From an uncultured Bacilli bacterium (lineage in GTDB: Bacteria > Bacillota_I > Bacilli_A > RFN20 > CAG-826), in assembly GCA_944368945.1 (NCBI GenBank), contig CALVXH010000003.1, positions 1 to 45,308 of the forward strand: a stretch of DNA of 45,308 bases. The letters are read 5' to 3'. A program made the translations under genes and the position numbers. Below are positions 8,083 to 17,077 of this stretch, in pieces (position 1 is the first letter of the stretch; the number at the start of each line of letters is the position of its first letter). The notes beneath the pieces are model-generated. The model saw only the letters and a program-made list of their open reading frames with translations. It had not been told where the DNA came from and searched no databases.

Positions 8083-9953
8083 AATTTGTTCCCTTTTCTT
8101 AAATTCATTACTAATATAGAAATATCACTAGGATTAACTCCACTAATTCTGCTAGCTTGTCCAATAGTTAAAGGCTTAACAGCGTTCAATTTTTGTCTTG
8201 CCTCTAATCTAAGACCATCCATATTAGAATAATCGGTATCTTTATTTAATTTAATATCTTCTAATTTTCTAAATTTAATAGCTTCTTTTCTTTCACTTTC
8301 GATATAGCCTTCGTATTTGATGCTAACTTCTAATTCGAACTCTCCTAAATTATCTAGTTCTAAATCACTATTAAGATTTAAATAATTCTTTAATTCATGG
8401 TAAGACACACCATTTCGTTTAAGTAAGTCTTTTCCACTTACACCATATGTCAATTTATCGTATCCTAGTTTAACTAAATAATCATTAATAGGACTTGTAG
8501 CACCAAAAAAAGTATCATTCAAAATAGAAGTTATTTCATTAAATTTCTCTTTTTTATTTAAAAATTTTTGATAACGCTCTTCACTAATTAAGCCATATTT
8601 ATGTCCAAAATCAGTAAGTCTTAAATCTGCATTATCACTTCTTAAAAGTAATCTATATTCAGCTCTACTTGATAATAACCTATATGGTTCTTTTGCACCT
8701 TTAGTAATTAAATCATCGATCATAACACCAATATATGCTTCATCACGTTTCAAAATAAATGGTTCTTCACCTTTAATATATAATGAAGCATTGACACCAG
8801 CCATTAAACCTAATCCAGCAGCTTCCTCATATCCACTAGTGCCACAAATTTGGCCACCAATAAATAATCCAGGATACTTTTTAATCATTAAAGTTGAATC
8901 ATATTCATCAGTTTCAAAAGCATCATATTCAATCGCATATGCATATTTTAATATTTTTGCATTTTGTAATCCTGGCAAAGAATGGACCATTAAATCTTGG
9001 ATATTTTCTGGCATACTTGTAGAAAAACCCTGCAAATATATACTATTTGTATCGTAACTTTCTGGCTCTAAAAATAATTGATGTCTAGGTTTATCACTAA
9101 ATCTAACAATCTTATCTTCAATAGAAGGGCAGTATCTTGGTCCGATTCCTTCTACTAATCCACCATACATCGCACTATCTTTTAAATGCTCACGTATGAT
9201 TTTATGAGTCTCCGCAGTTGTGTAAATTAAGTAACATGGAATTTGATCTTTTATTTTAATAAATGAGTGAGTTTCATAGCTAAAAGCTTGATCTTCTACA
9301 TTTCCATATTGGACTTCTGTTTGGCTATAATCTATTGACTCTTTAGCGATTCTTTGAGGAGTACCCGTTTTTAAACGTTGAAGTCTAATACCCATTTCTT
9401 TAAGACAATCACTAAGTCCAATTGAAGGCTTTTCTCCATCAGGACCGCCCATATATTTAGTATGTCCTCTAAGAATATCACTATTCATATATGTTCCAGT
9501 TGTTAAAATAACAGCTTTAGAATAAATCTTTTTATCTGAAGTAAATACACCTAAAATTTTATTTCCTTCGTATAAAATTCCTTTAACTTCATCTTCAAGA
9601 ACAGTTAAATTTGGTGTGTTTAAAAGAACCTCTTGCATATGATGAGGATAACGTTTTTTATCAGCTTGTGCTCTTAAGCATTGTACTCCAGGTCCTTTTT
9701 TGGTATTAAGCATCTTCATTTGTAGATACTCTTGATCACATACTTTACCCATAAATCCACCAAGAGCATCTATTTCCCTAACAACAATGCCTTTAGCACT
9801 CCCACCAATAGAAGGATTACATGGCATATTAGCCATCATCTTAATATTTAGTGAAATTAATAATGTTTTATCACCACGATGAGCACACGCTAAAGCAGCC
9901 TCGCTTCCTGCGTGGCCTCCACCAACAACAATAATATCGTAATCAAATTGCAT
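8079..9953 (-). CDS. mnmG: tRNA uridine-5-carboxymethylaminomethyl modification enzyme MnmG
   Basis: FAD-dependent partner of MnmE in modifying the wobble uridine (cmnm5U34) of certain tRNAs. The dinucleotide fold motif VVGGGHAGSEAA is at residues 9-20. The family signature MPCNPSIGGSAKG follows near 43-55, and GLMAGVNA appears near 385. The length of 624 residues is normal. The ATG at 9953 has no ribosome site, but a well-formed promoter ends 10 nt upstream, so the mRNA should be nearly leaderless. mnmE is not in the window. First gene of the mnmG-rsmG-parA-parB operon, a typical near-origin cluster. Confidence 0.97.
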   Translation of the reverse strand: MQFDYDIIVVGGGHAGSEAALACAHRGDKTLLISLNIKMMANMPCNPSIGGSAKGIVVREIDALGGFMGKVCDQEYLQMKMLNTKKGPGVQCLRAQADKKRYPHHMQEVLLNTPNLTVLEDEVKGILYEGNKILGVFTSDKKIYSKAVILTTGTYMNSDILRGHTKYMGGPDGEKPSIGLSDCLKEMGIRLQRLKTGTPQRIAKESIDYSQTEVQYGNVEDQAFSYETHSFIKIKDQIPCYLIYTTAETHKIIREHLKDSAMYGGLVEGIGPRYCPSIEDKIVRFSDKPRHQLFLEPESYDTNSIYLQGFSTSMPENIQDLMVHSLPGLQNAKILKYAYAIEYDAFETDEYDSTLMIKKYPGLFIGGQICGTSGYEEAAGLGLMAGVNASLYIKGEEPFILKRDEAYIGVMIDDLITKGAKEPYRLLSSRAEYRLLLRSDNADLRLTDFGHKYGLISEERYQKFLNKKEKFNEITSILNDTFFGATSPINDYLVKLGYDKLTYGVSGKDLLKRNGVSYHELKNYLNLNSDLELDNLGEFELEVSIKYEGYIESERKEAIKFRKLEDIKLNKDTDYSNMDGLRLEARQKLNAVKPLTIGQASRISGVNPSDISILVMNLRKGNKL

Positions 9954-9963
9954 AGCGAATAGT

Positions 9964-9992
9964 ATTTTATATTTATTCCTTAATTAATGCAA
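9964..9992 (-). promoter_or_regulatory. Promoter of the mnmG operon, near-leaderless geometry
   Basis: On the minus strand TTGCAT (9992-9987) and TAAAAT (9969-9964) are spaced by 17 nt. Only 10 nt separate the -10 box from the mnmG ATG, so the leader would be about 2-4 nt. The -35 box directly follows the sufB terminator hairpin. Confidence 0.5.
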
Positions 9993-10019
9993 GAAAGTGT
10001 AGGTAATTAACCTACACTT
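9991..10019 (-). terminator. Terminator overlapping the sufB stop codon
   Basis: AAGTGTAGGT pairs with ACCTACACTT (9995-10004 with 10010-10019) over a 5-nt loop that contains the sufB TAA. The following tract on the minus strand is TTTCTT, so it is a moderate terminator. Confidence 0.6.
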
Positions 10020-11410
10020 CCATCCATATCCATTTTAATTAATTGATTTAACTCAACGGCATATTCCATTGGCAATTCTTTTGAGAATGGTTCAATAAAT
10101 CCCATGACAATCATTTGAACTGCATCTTTTTCTTTTATTCCTCTACTCATCAGATAGAATAATTGATCTTCATCTATCTTACTGACTGTTGCTTCATGCT
10201 CTAAGTAAGAGGAGTTATTTTGACATTCATTCTTTGGAATAGTATCGCTTTTTGAGATTGAATCAAGAATTAAAGTATCGCATTCAATATGAGTTTTACT
10301 ATTTATAGCTTCTTTTTTAATTCTTGCTGTACCTCTATAGTTACTAATTCCACCATTTTTAACAATAGATTTGGAGATGATTGAACTTGTAGTATTTGGA
10401 GCTTCATGAATCATTCTTGCTCCAGCATCTTGGTATTGCCCTTTTCCAGCAACAGCAATAGAAATACAAAGTCCTTTAGCACCTTCACCTTTTAAAATGC
10501 AAGCTGGATATTTCATGTTGATTTGACTTCCAATATTTCCATCAATCCATTCCATAGTCGCATTCTCATAGCAAACTGCTCTTTTTGTAACTAAATTTAC
10601 AATATTATTAGACCAGTTTTGCACAGTTGAATATCTACATTTAGCGTTTTTCATAACAACGATTTCAACAACTGCCGCATGTAAACTTTCTTTACTATAT
10701 ATAGGAGCTGTACAACCTTCAACATAATGTACATCACTACCTTCATCACAAATAATTAAAGTTCTTTCAAATTGACCAGTCTTTTCATTATTAATTCTAA
10801 AGTATGATTGAAGAGGTTTTTCAAGTTTTACACCTTTAGGTACATAAATAAAACTTCCACCGCTCCAAACAGCACCATTTAATGCACTAAATTTATTATC
10901 AGCAACATTAATTACAGTTCCAAAAAACTTTTTTACTAAATCTGGATACATTTGTAAAGCCATATCAGTTGAAAGAAAAATAACACCTTTTTCTTCAACT
11001 TCTTTAAGCATATTATGGTAAACCATCTCACTTTCATATTGAGTAGCAGCACCACTTAAATATTTTTGTTCAGCCTCAGGAATACCAAGTTTATTAAATG
11101 TATTTTTAATTGTTTCAGGTACTTCATTCCAATCGTTTTTATCACTTTTAACATAACGCGTAAAATACGTAAAACTATCAAAATCTAAATGAGAAACATC
11201 TGGTCCAAATTTAGGAAAAGGCATTGCTTTAAATTTTTTATAAGCATCAAGACGATAATTAAGCATCCATTCAGGCTCATTTTTTGCTTTAGAAATTTCT
11301 TTAACAATTTCTTCATTTAAACCTTTGCCAGTTGTAAAAATGCTTTTTACATCATCTTTAAAATCATATTGATATTCTTTATCTATTTTAAGATTTGTAT
11401 CTTTCTCCAT
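10007..11410 (-). CDS. sufB: Fe-S cluster scaffold protein SufB
   Basis: Subunit of the SufBCD scaffold complex on which new Fe-S clusters are built. The protein has 467 residues, normal for SufB. Recognisable stretches are [16 protein letters not shown] near 180, EGCTAPIYS near 230, VQNWSNN near 265, and the C-terminal core [20 protein letters not shown] near 410-430 followed by [11 protein letters not shown]. The AGGAG site before the ATG at 11410 supports the start. Last gene of sufCDSUB, in the order typical of Firmicutes. Confidence 0.96.
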   Translation of the reverse strand: MEKDTNLKIDKEYQYDFKDDVKSIFTTGKGLNEEIVKEISKAKNEPEWMLNYRLDAYKKFKAMPFPKFGPDVSHLDFDSFTYFTRYVKSDKNDWNEVPETIKNTFNKLGIPEAEQKYLSGAATQYESEMVYHNMLKEVEEKGVIFLSTDMALQMYPDLVKKFFGTVINVADNKFSALNGAVWSGGSFIYVPKGVKLEKPLQSYFRINNEKTGQFERTLIICDEGSDVHYVEGCTAPIYSKESLHAAVVEIVVMKNAKCRYSTVQNWSNNIVNLVTKRAVCYENATMEWIDGNIGSQINMKYPACILKGEGAKGLCISIAVAGKGQYQDAGARMIHEAPNTTSSIISKSIVKNGGISNYRGTARIKKEAINSKTHIECDTLILDSISKSDTIPKNECQNNSSYLEHEATVSKIDEDQLFYLMSRGIKEKDAVQMIVMGFIEPFSKELPMEYAVELNQLIKMDMDGSVG

Positions 11411-11424
11411 TTTTACTCCTTAAT

Positions 11425-11862
11425 TTATTTATGCTTATCAATAAGTTCTTCAACTCCATTAAAGCCAATTGTCGCACATTTAATACGTGCAGCTTGTTTG
11501 TGAGTATTCACAAAAGCAACGAGTTCATCGAGACAATTTTCATCAAAATCTTTTTCAAAGATCATATTTTCATATTGCTCAATGATATATCTAGTTTCTT
11601 TTAAAGTTTTACCTTTAATCATTTCACATAAGATGTCAGTACTAGCTGTAGATATAGCGCAAGCTACTCCATCAAAACAAGCATCACTAATAATATCGTT
11701 TTCGACTTTTAAATAAATAGTAATATCATCAATACATGTATCACTATCCATTCTTATACTTTCATAACTAGTTAAATCATTAGGAACGTGTTTATTTAAT
11801 GGATGTGAATAGTGATCCATAATAATTTCACGCATCATATTTGCATCAAGAGAAATAGGCAT
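11425..11862 (-). CDS. sufU: SufU-type Fe-S assembly / zinc-dependent sulfurtransferase
   Basis: Accepts persulfide sulfur from SufS and passes it to the SufBCD scaffold. Three conserved cysteines occur in family context: DTCIDD near 40, DGVACAISTAS near 65 and RIKCATIGF near 125. In SufU these and an aspartate bind zinc. The protein has 145 residues. The start at 11862 was chosen because a GGAGG site lies 11 nt upstream. An in-frame ATG at 11880 overlaps that ribosome site and would extend the protein by six residues. It overlaps the sufS 3' end by 17 nt. Confidence 0.93.
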   Translation of the reverse strand: MPISLDANMMREIIMDHYSHPLNKHVPNDLTSYESIRMDSDTCIDDITIYLKVENDIISDACFDGVACAISTASTDILCEMIKGKTLKETRYIIEQYENMIFEKDFDENCLDELVAFVNTHKQAARIKCATIGFNGVEELIDKHK

Positions 11863-13075
11863 CGAGAAAATTACCTCCATTTTTTAAAGCTTCATATAGA
11901 GCATCAATTTCTTCTTTAGTATTATAAAAATATAAACTAATTCTTACGGTTGCGACTGTTTTTAAGACATCTTTTAATAATTTAGCACAGTGTTCTCCGC
12001 TTCTTACACAAATGTTTTTACTATTTAAATAACTTGCTTCATCTTGAGCAAAGACGCCTTTAACATTAACAGTAATAATACCAGTATCAGCAGTTGGATT
12101 ATAAATAATTAAATTATCAATAGTCTTTAATTTTGAAATAGCATAATCGTGAAGTTCTTCTTCATACTTTTCAATATTATCCATTCCAATTTTTGATAAA
12201 TAGGTGATCGCAGCATCTAAACCATAAATTCCAGCAAGATTCATAGTTCCAGCTTCAAATTTTGCAGGTGGTTCTAAGTAAGCAACATTTCCACACATAT
12301 CAAAACGTGCGTTATCTCCTCCGCCAGTCATAAATGGTTCTACTTTTTTAAGTAAATCAAATTTACCGTATAAAACACCAATTCCAGTAGGTCCGCACAT
12401 CTTATGTCCACTAAATGCTAAAAAATCACAATCAAGATCTTTTACATCAATTTTTATATGTGGTGCGCTTTGAGCCGCATCACAAACTAAAATTGCTCCA
12501 CCTTCATGAGCTATCTTTGCAAGTGATTTAATATCATTAATAAAGCCTAAAACATTAGTAACTTGAGCAACACTAACAACTTTAGTGTTTTTAGTCATAA
12601 CTTTTTTAAGATTTTCGCTTGTTAATCTACCTTCTTGAGTTAATGGGATATATTTAATAATAGCGCCTGTCATTTCAGCAACTTTAAACCATGGTAAAAC
12701 ATTACTAGCATGTTCAGCTTCAGTTAATAAAATTTCATCTCCAGCTTTAAGATGCTTTACTCCATATCCATAGGCTACTAAATTCATTGACATTGAACAT
12801 CCACTAGTAAATACAATCTCAGTTTTATTTGCATTTAAAAATTTAGCTACATTTGCTCTACAACGATCAACTTCAGTATCAACTTTGAAAGCCAAATCAT
12901 AATCACCTCTATGAGCGTTAGCAGAATCTTCTAAATAATATTTTGATGTTGCTTCAATAACACTATATGGTTTAAAAGTAGTTGCAGCATTATCAAGATA
13001 AATTGGAACTTTTCTAGTTCCATTTTTATCATCTAACATTGGAAAGTCTTTTCTTATTTTATATACATCAAACAT
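11846..13075 (-). CDS. sufS: Cysteine desulfurase SufS
   Basis: PLP enzyme that removes sulfur from cysteine for Fe-S assembly. The protein has 409 residues with YLDNAATTFKP near residue 27, the PLP-lysine motif AFSGHKMCGPTGIGVLYG near 220-237, and the catalytic cysteine in RSGEHCAKLL near 360 (the family usually has RAGHHCA). It is a group II type desulfurase by the short loop around that cysteine and by pairing with SufU. TAATG overlap with the sufD stop indicates coupled translation. Confidence 0.96.
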   Translation of the reverse strand: MFDVYKIRKDFPMLDDKNGTRKVPIYLDNAATTFKPYSVIEATSKYYLEDSANAHRGDYDLAFKVDTEVDRCRANVAKFLNANKTEIVFTSGCSMSMNLVAYGYGVKHLKAGDEILLTEAEHASNVLPWFKVAEMTGAIIKYIPLTQEGRLTSENLKKVMTKNTKVVSVAQVTNVLGFINDIKSLAKIAHEGGAILVCDAAQSAPHIKIDVKDLDCDFLAFSGHKMCGPTGIGVLYGKFDLLKKVEPFMTGGGDNARFDMCGNVAYLEPPAKFEAGTMNLAGIYGLDAAITYLSKIGMDNIEKYEEELHDYAISKLKTIDNLIIYNPTADTGIITVNVKGVFAQDEASYLNSKNICVRSGEHCAKLLKDVLKTVATVRISLYFYNTKEEIDALYEALKNGGNFLDAYFS

Positions 13076-13869
13076 TAAAAATCACCCTCCACATAATTAA
13101 CAATTTTATTTTTATCTTCTTCATCAAAATAATCTTTAATTGGTAAAAGATAACCCATAATGATTAATCTACGAGCCTCTTCTAAAGATAAGCCCCTACT
13201 TAATAAATAAAATATGTGATCATTATTTAATGAACCAATAGCACATGCATGGCTAGCAATAATATCATCACAATCAATCTTTAAAATAGGGTTGGCAATT
13301 GCTCTAGATTTTTCATCAAATAAAAGGCATTTAACCTTTTGATGGGCTTCGCTTTTAATGGCATTTTCTTTAATATGAGAAACTCCATTAATTTTAATAA
13401 AACTATCATCCATAGCTACGCCATATCCTTCAAAATTTGAAGTTGTATATCCTACTTCATGATTAAATGATATGTCATAATTTTTAAGATTAGTGCCTTT
13501 AGCTAAACTAGTAAAATATACATTAGTATTTGAATTATTTTTTAATAAATTAATGTTAGATTTAACTGTGGTATTTTCTTTACAATAATCTGCAAAATAT
13601 AAATTAAAAGTTGAGTTTTCGTTTAAATTTCCCTGCAAATTGATTGTTTTTTCTTCATTTTCAATTAAAAACTTAACTTGGCAAAAAGAGTTATCACTTA
13701 TATTAAAGCTAAGGCTAGTATTTTTATTAAAACCAATTAATAATAAATCTACTTTAATATTTTTAAGGACCTCAAAAGTTGCACTTTGATTATATTTTGT
13801 TAAATCAAAGACATATTTTCCATCCTTATTAATAGATATAATATTTTCTAAACTATTTACTTGTTCCAT
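13075..13869 (-). CDS. sufD: Short SufD-like Fe-S scaffold subunit
   Basis: Partner of SufB and SufC in the scaffold complex. With the start at 13869 it has 264 residues, against about 420-440 in Bacillus SufD, so much of the N-terminal helical domain is absent. The C-terminal core is conserved: a CDDIIASHACAIGSLNND-type segment near 205-225, then HIFYLLSRGLSLEEARRLIIMGY. The middle is a beta-helix-like run of alternating hydrophobic strands. The ATG at 13869 has an AAAGAG site nine nt upstream. In-frame ATGs at 13902 and 13878 are alternatives. It overlaps sufC. Confidence 0.88.
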   Translation of the reverse strand: MEQVNSLENIISINKDGKYVFDLTKYNQSATFEVLKNIKVDLLLIGFNKNTSLSFNISDNSFCQVKFLIENEEKTINLQGNLNENSTFNLYFADYCKENTTVKSNINLLKNNSNTNVYFTSLAKGTNLKNYDISFNHEVGYTTSNFEGYGVAMDDSFIKINGVSHIKENAIKSEAHQKVKCLLFDEKSRAIANPILKIDCDDIIASHACAIGSLNNDHIFYLLSRGLSLEEARRLIIMGYLLPIKDYFDEEDKNKIVNYVEGDF

Positions 13870-14689
13870 TTTTAACATACTCTTTAGTTGCACAAACACC
13901 AATTGAAACTTTATTCATTGGTTGTTCTTCTTTTTCAATATTAATTCCATATTCGTCTTTAATCCATTCGTATCCTTCTTTATCGATACGTTTATAAATT
14001 TCTGGACCACCTTCACATGCAACTTTTCCATTTACAATAACAACCGATCTAGTTGGTTTAATTAATTCAAATAGTCTAGCATAATGAGAAATAATTAAAA
14101 AACCTGTATGTTTTTCTTCAAATTGTTTATTTATGCAGTCACTTACAATATTAATTGCATCAACATCAAGTCCACTATCAATTTCATCAAGCATTGCAAT
14201 ACTAGGATTCAATAATAACATTTGAAGGATTTCATTCCTTTTTTTCTCTCCTCCACTAAATCCATCATTAAGTGAACGGTTAAACATTTCAAAAGGAATT
14301 TTAACTTCCTTTGTTGCTTGATCAAGTATTTTATAAAATTGATATAATGATACTCTTTTTTCAGAATGTTCATTGATAGCAGCCTTTAAAAAATCTGCAC
14401 TATTTACTCCAGGAATTTCGCTTGGATTTTGGAAGCATAAAAATAATCCTTTTTTACTTCTAGTTGGAACATCCATTTCAAGAACATTTTCACCATCAAG
14501 GAAAATCTCCCCTTTTGTAATTTTATAGCGTGGATTCCCCATAATTGCGTTGAAAAGCGTACTTTTTCCATGCCCATTAGGACCAAGTAAAGCAACTTTT
14601 TCTCCTTCGCTAACTTCAAGATTTATTCCTTTTAGAATCTCTTGTCCTTCGACTTCTACATGTAAATCTTTAATTACTAATTTCTTCAT
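13853..14689 (-). CDS. sufC: Fe-S assembly ATPase SufC
   Basis: ABC-type ATPase that drives conformational change in SufBCD; it is soluble and not a transporter. The protein has 278 residues. Walker A LLGPNGHGKST is at about 34-44, the SufC-type Q-loop LFLCFQNPSEIPGV near 85-98, signature GFSGGEKKRNE near 145, and Walker B IAMLDEIDSGLDVDA near 165. The C-terminus extends about 20 residues past the usual end. GAGGAC upstream of the ATG serves as ribosome site, and a TATAAT on the minus strand (14713-14708) is a plausible -10. First gene of the operon. Confidence 0.96.
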   Translation of the reverse strand: MKKLVIKDLHVEVEGQEILKGINLEVSEGEKVALLGPNGHGKSTLFNAIMGNPRYKITKGEIFLDGENVLEMDVPTRSKKGLFLCFQNPSEIPGVNSADFLKAAINEHSEKRVSLYQFYKILDQATKEVKIPFEMFNRSLNDGFSGGEKKRNEILQMLLLNPSIAMLDEIDSGLDVDAINIVSDCINKQFEEKHTGFLIISHYARLFELIKPTRSVVIVNGKVACEGGPEIYKRIDKEGYEWIKDEYGINIEKEEQPMNKVSIGVCATKEYVKNGTSK

Positions 14690-14853
14690 CTTTCTGTCCT
14701 CAAGTCTATTATATTAAATCAAAATTCAAATTTATGGAATTATAATGACCATTTTTTTAACAAAAATTAATAAATTGAGTTAATAAACTAAATCAACCCT
14801 TAAAAAATCAATTTAAAAAAATTATTATTTATCAAATTCTATCAAACTTCCTG
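14690..14853. other. Divergent intergenic region, SUF operon / lipoproteins
   Basis: AT-rich and non-coding. It holds the minus-strand TATAAT at 14713-14708 for sufC. A -35 box could not be assigned with confidence. Confidence 0.4.
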
Positions 14854-14859
14854 TATAAT
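14854..14859 (+). promoter_or_regulatory. Candidate -10 box for the lipoprotein operon
   Basis: A consensus TATAAT preceded directly by TG. The -35 region (about 14831-14836) is weak. It would give a leader of about 95 nt containing the palindrome at 14890-14906. Confidence 0.3.
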
Positions 14860-14889
14860 ATGTAAGAATCAAAAAAGTTATTGAGTTAT

Positions 14890-14906
14890 TTATACTTAAA
14901 GTATAA
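14890..14906. promoter_or_regulatory. Perfect palindrome in the lipoprotein leader
   Basis: TTATACTT and AAGTATAA flank a single A. It lies downstream of the candidate -10 box, inside the predicted leader, where a bound repressor could act as a roadblock, or the RNA could fold. No T-run follows. Confidence 0.3.
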
Positions 14907-14959
14907 AATGATAACGCTATTTGATTGAGCAATATTTTTTTATTTGAAAGGAAAACTAT

Positions 14960-17077
14960 ATGAAGAATGGAAAAAAAGCGATAAGTTTAGTGTTTACTGC
15001 TTTAGCTGTTGTTTCTCTTTCAGGATGTAGTGATGTTACTACTAATAGTGATGGTAAAATTTTAACCTACACTTATCAAGGTCAACATTTAGATATTTCA
15101 ACAGATGATATCATCCAAAAATATCTTAACGAATCTAGAGATGAACATGCAAAAGCATTCTATGATGCACTTTATGAAATCGTTGTCCGCGCTAGCTTTG
15201 AAAAAGGTGGTGATTTAAGCACTTATAAAGACGCTGTAGAAGCTACTGCTAGAGATGCAGTCGAAGAAGCTAAAGATAGCGCAGATAATTCAGGAACAAG
15301 TTGGCATGATTACTTAGTTAATCAAGGATACAACGATGCTAACATGACTGATTCAGAAAGAGAAAATGAATTCTACCTTGATAAACTTTATACAGCAATG
15401 ACTGGCAGAGTTGACACTGAATTCAATAGCAAATTCAAAACTTGGGTTGTTTCAAATGATGAGGTACAAAAACAATATAATGCTCTTTGGGGCGTTAATG
15501 GTTATATCAATAAAAAACTTCCTTACCATGTAAAACACATCCTTGTTAAGGTTGATGCTAGCGATGATAATGGATATTCACGTGGTCACATCTCAAGTGA
15601 TAATGCTGCAAAGTTGTATAACACTATTACAAGTTTAGTTGAAGGCAACTCTTTTAGTAATGTCGCAAAGAACTACTCTGATGATACAGGTAGTAATACT
15701 AAAGGTGGTGAATACATTATGGATACTGAAGCTGGTTTCGTTAACGAATTCCAACTTGGTATTTATACCTATGACACAATTATTAATCCACAATATAAAG
15801 AACAGCCTAATTATGATGAAAAACTTGATGTATTAAATATTACTGAAGATGCACAAGATGAATTAACTGATTTTGGTGTCACATTCATTCCTTATGGTGT
15901 TGTTGATGAATTAAACAAAGTAAAAGATAAAACTACTACTGATAATGGCTTAACAATATATGATGGTGATGAAGACTACTTCCCAAGAAATATTTACTTC
16001 AATAAGTATTTCCAAAATCGTAATGTAGGCTTTATTACAAATGAAACTGCATTTGCAGAAGCAGATTTCCCTACTGATTTCGTAAATCCTGGTGAAACTG
16101 GCGATAATAATGCTGTTGGATATAGAAAATTTGAAGATAATGTCTCAGGAAGTTCAGTCTTTACAGATATTGATACTACAGGACACTATAAAACATCAGG
16201 TATAGAATTCTTTAAATCTGGTGATGATGATGAGCGAGCAAAAAGGTTTAAACCTTTAACAGTCTCGATTGAAGGCCAACCAGTCACTAAAAATGTTCTT
16301 TGTGATACAGAAGGAAACCCTATCTTAGTTGTTAGAAATCAAGAATCATCAGGTGGTGTCCATTTCATTATTGTTGAAAGATCAGCATTTGATGAAAATG
16401 ATGTTAACTTTGATTACAGTGGATATAAAGAAGCTGGTGCAACTGGTTCTTCTGATGAAGAAATTTATAATGAATATCACACTACTTTAAATGAATACTA
16501 TGCTGCTGCAAACCCTAAAGAAAAAGACGGAATTAAACCTACCACAAATAAACCATATTATGTTGGTGGTGATTTATTCCCAGCATATGAATATGAAAAA
16601 GGCGCATATGTTCCTAAGAAAACTTATGTGCAACAAAATATCGTCACCTCTTCTCCAACAAACTATGTAAACGATACTGTTGAAAATTACAATTTAAGAG
16701 TTGATGATATTGATAAAAAGATTGATGGTATGTCTTCAACAACACAATTCAGTAAATATGAATGGTTAAATAGCACATTGAATTTAAGTTTGAATGAATT
16801 CACAGATGCAAAAGTCGATGTACAAGGATTAGTTGACAGATACATTAATACACAAATGAATTCTCAAGAAAGAAGCTCAGCAAAATCCATGCAAGATAAA
16901 TGGACAGCGTATGTTGCTTCAATTAGAAAACAATCTTGGGAAAGAGAATATAACTTATTACCTGAAATTTTAGCAGCTGATTTCGGAAATCCAGAATTAT
17001 ATAAAAATGGTGCTCCAGGTTATAATGCAAAATATTATACAGTCAATGGAAATTTAACTACAGGAGGTAATAACTAA
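14960..17077 (+). CDS. PrsA-like parvulin lipoprotein with interrupted PPIase domain
   Basis: A predicted extracytoplasmic foldase of 705 residues. It has a lipoprotein signal peptide with lipobox LSGC, so Cys23 would be lipidated. A parvulin domain begins near residue 188 with KHILVKVDA (His193) and continues through FSNVAKNYSDDTG and GGEY near 250 to the NEFQLGIYTY helix near 270. The closing strand of the fold, GGVHFIIVERS with His468, appears only about 190 residues later, so a large insertion splits the domain. The C-terminal 230 residues are unassigned, with a long charged helical stretch. Total length is about twice that of PrsA. GAAAGG is the ribosome site. Confidence 0.75.
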   Translation: MKNGKKAISLVFTALAVVSLSGCSDVTTNSDGKILTYTYQGQHLDISTDDIIQKYLNESRDEHAKAFYDALYEIVVRASFEKGGDLSTYKDAVEATARDAVEEAKDSADNSGTSWHDYLVNQGYNDANMTDSERENEFYLDKLYTAMTGRVDTEFNSKFKTWVVSNDEVQKQYNALWGVNGYINKKLPYHVKHILVKVDASDDNGYSRGHISSDNAAKLYNTITSLVEGNSFSNVAKNYSDDTGSNTKGGEYIMDTEAGFVNEFQLGIYTYDTIINPQYKEQPNYDEKLDVLNITEDAQDELTDFGVTFIPYGVVDELNKVKDKTTTDNGLTIYDGDEDYFPRNIYFNKYFQNRNVGFITNETAFAEADFPTDFVNPGETGDNNAVGYRKFEDNVSGSSVFTDIDTTGHYKTSGIEFFKSGDDDERAKRFKPLTVSIEGQPVTKNVLCDTEGNPILVVRNQESSGGVHFIIVERSAFDENDVNFDYSGYKEAGATGSSDEEIYNEYHTTLNEYYAAANPKEKDGIKPTTNKPYYVGGDLFPAYEYEKGAYVPKKTYVQQNIVTSSPTNYVNDTVENYNLRVDDIDKKIDGMSSTTQFSKYEWLNSTLNLSLNEFTDAKVDVQGLVDRYINTQMNSQERSSAKSMQDKWTAYVASIRKQSWEREYNLLPEILAADFGNPELYKNGAPGYNAKYYTVNGNLTTGGNN

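Noticed and set aside
5809..9953. parS or replication origin near parA-parB
   Set aside because: The cluster is typical of origin regions, but no parS palindrome, DnaA-box cluster or dnaA gene was seen in the window.
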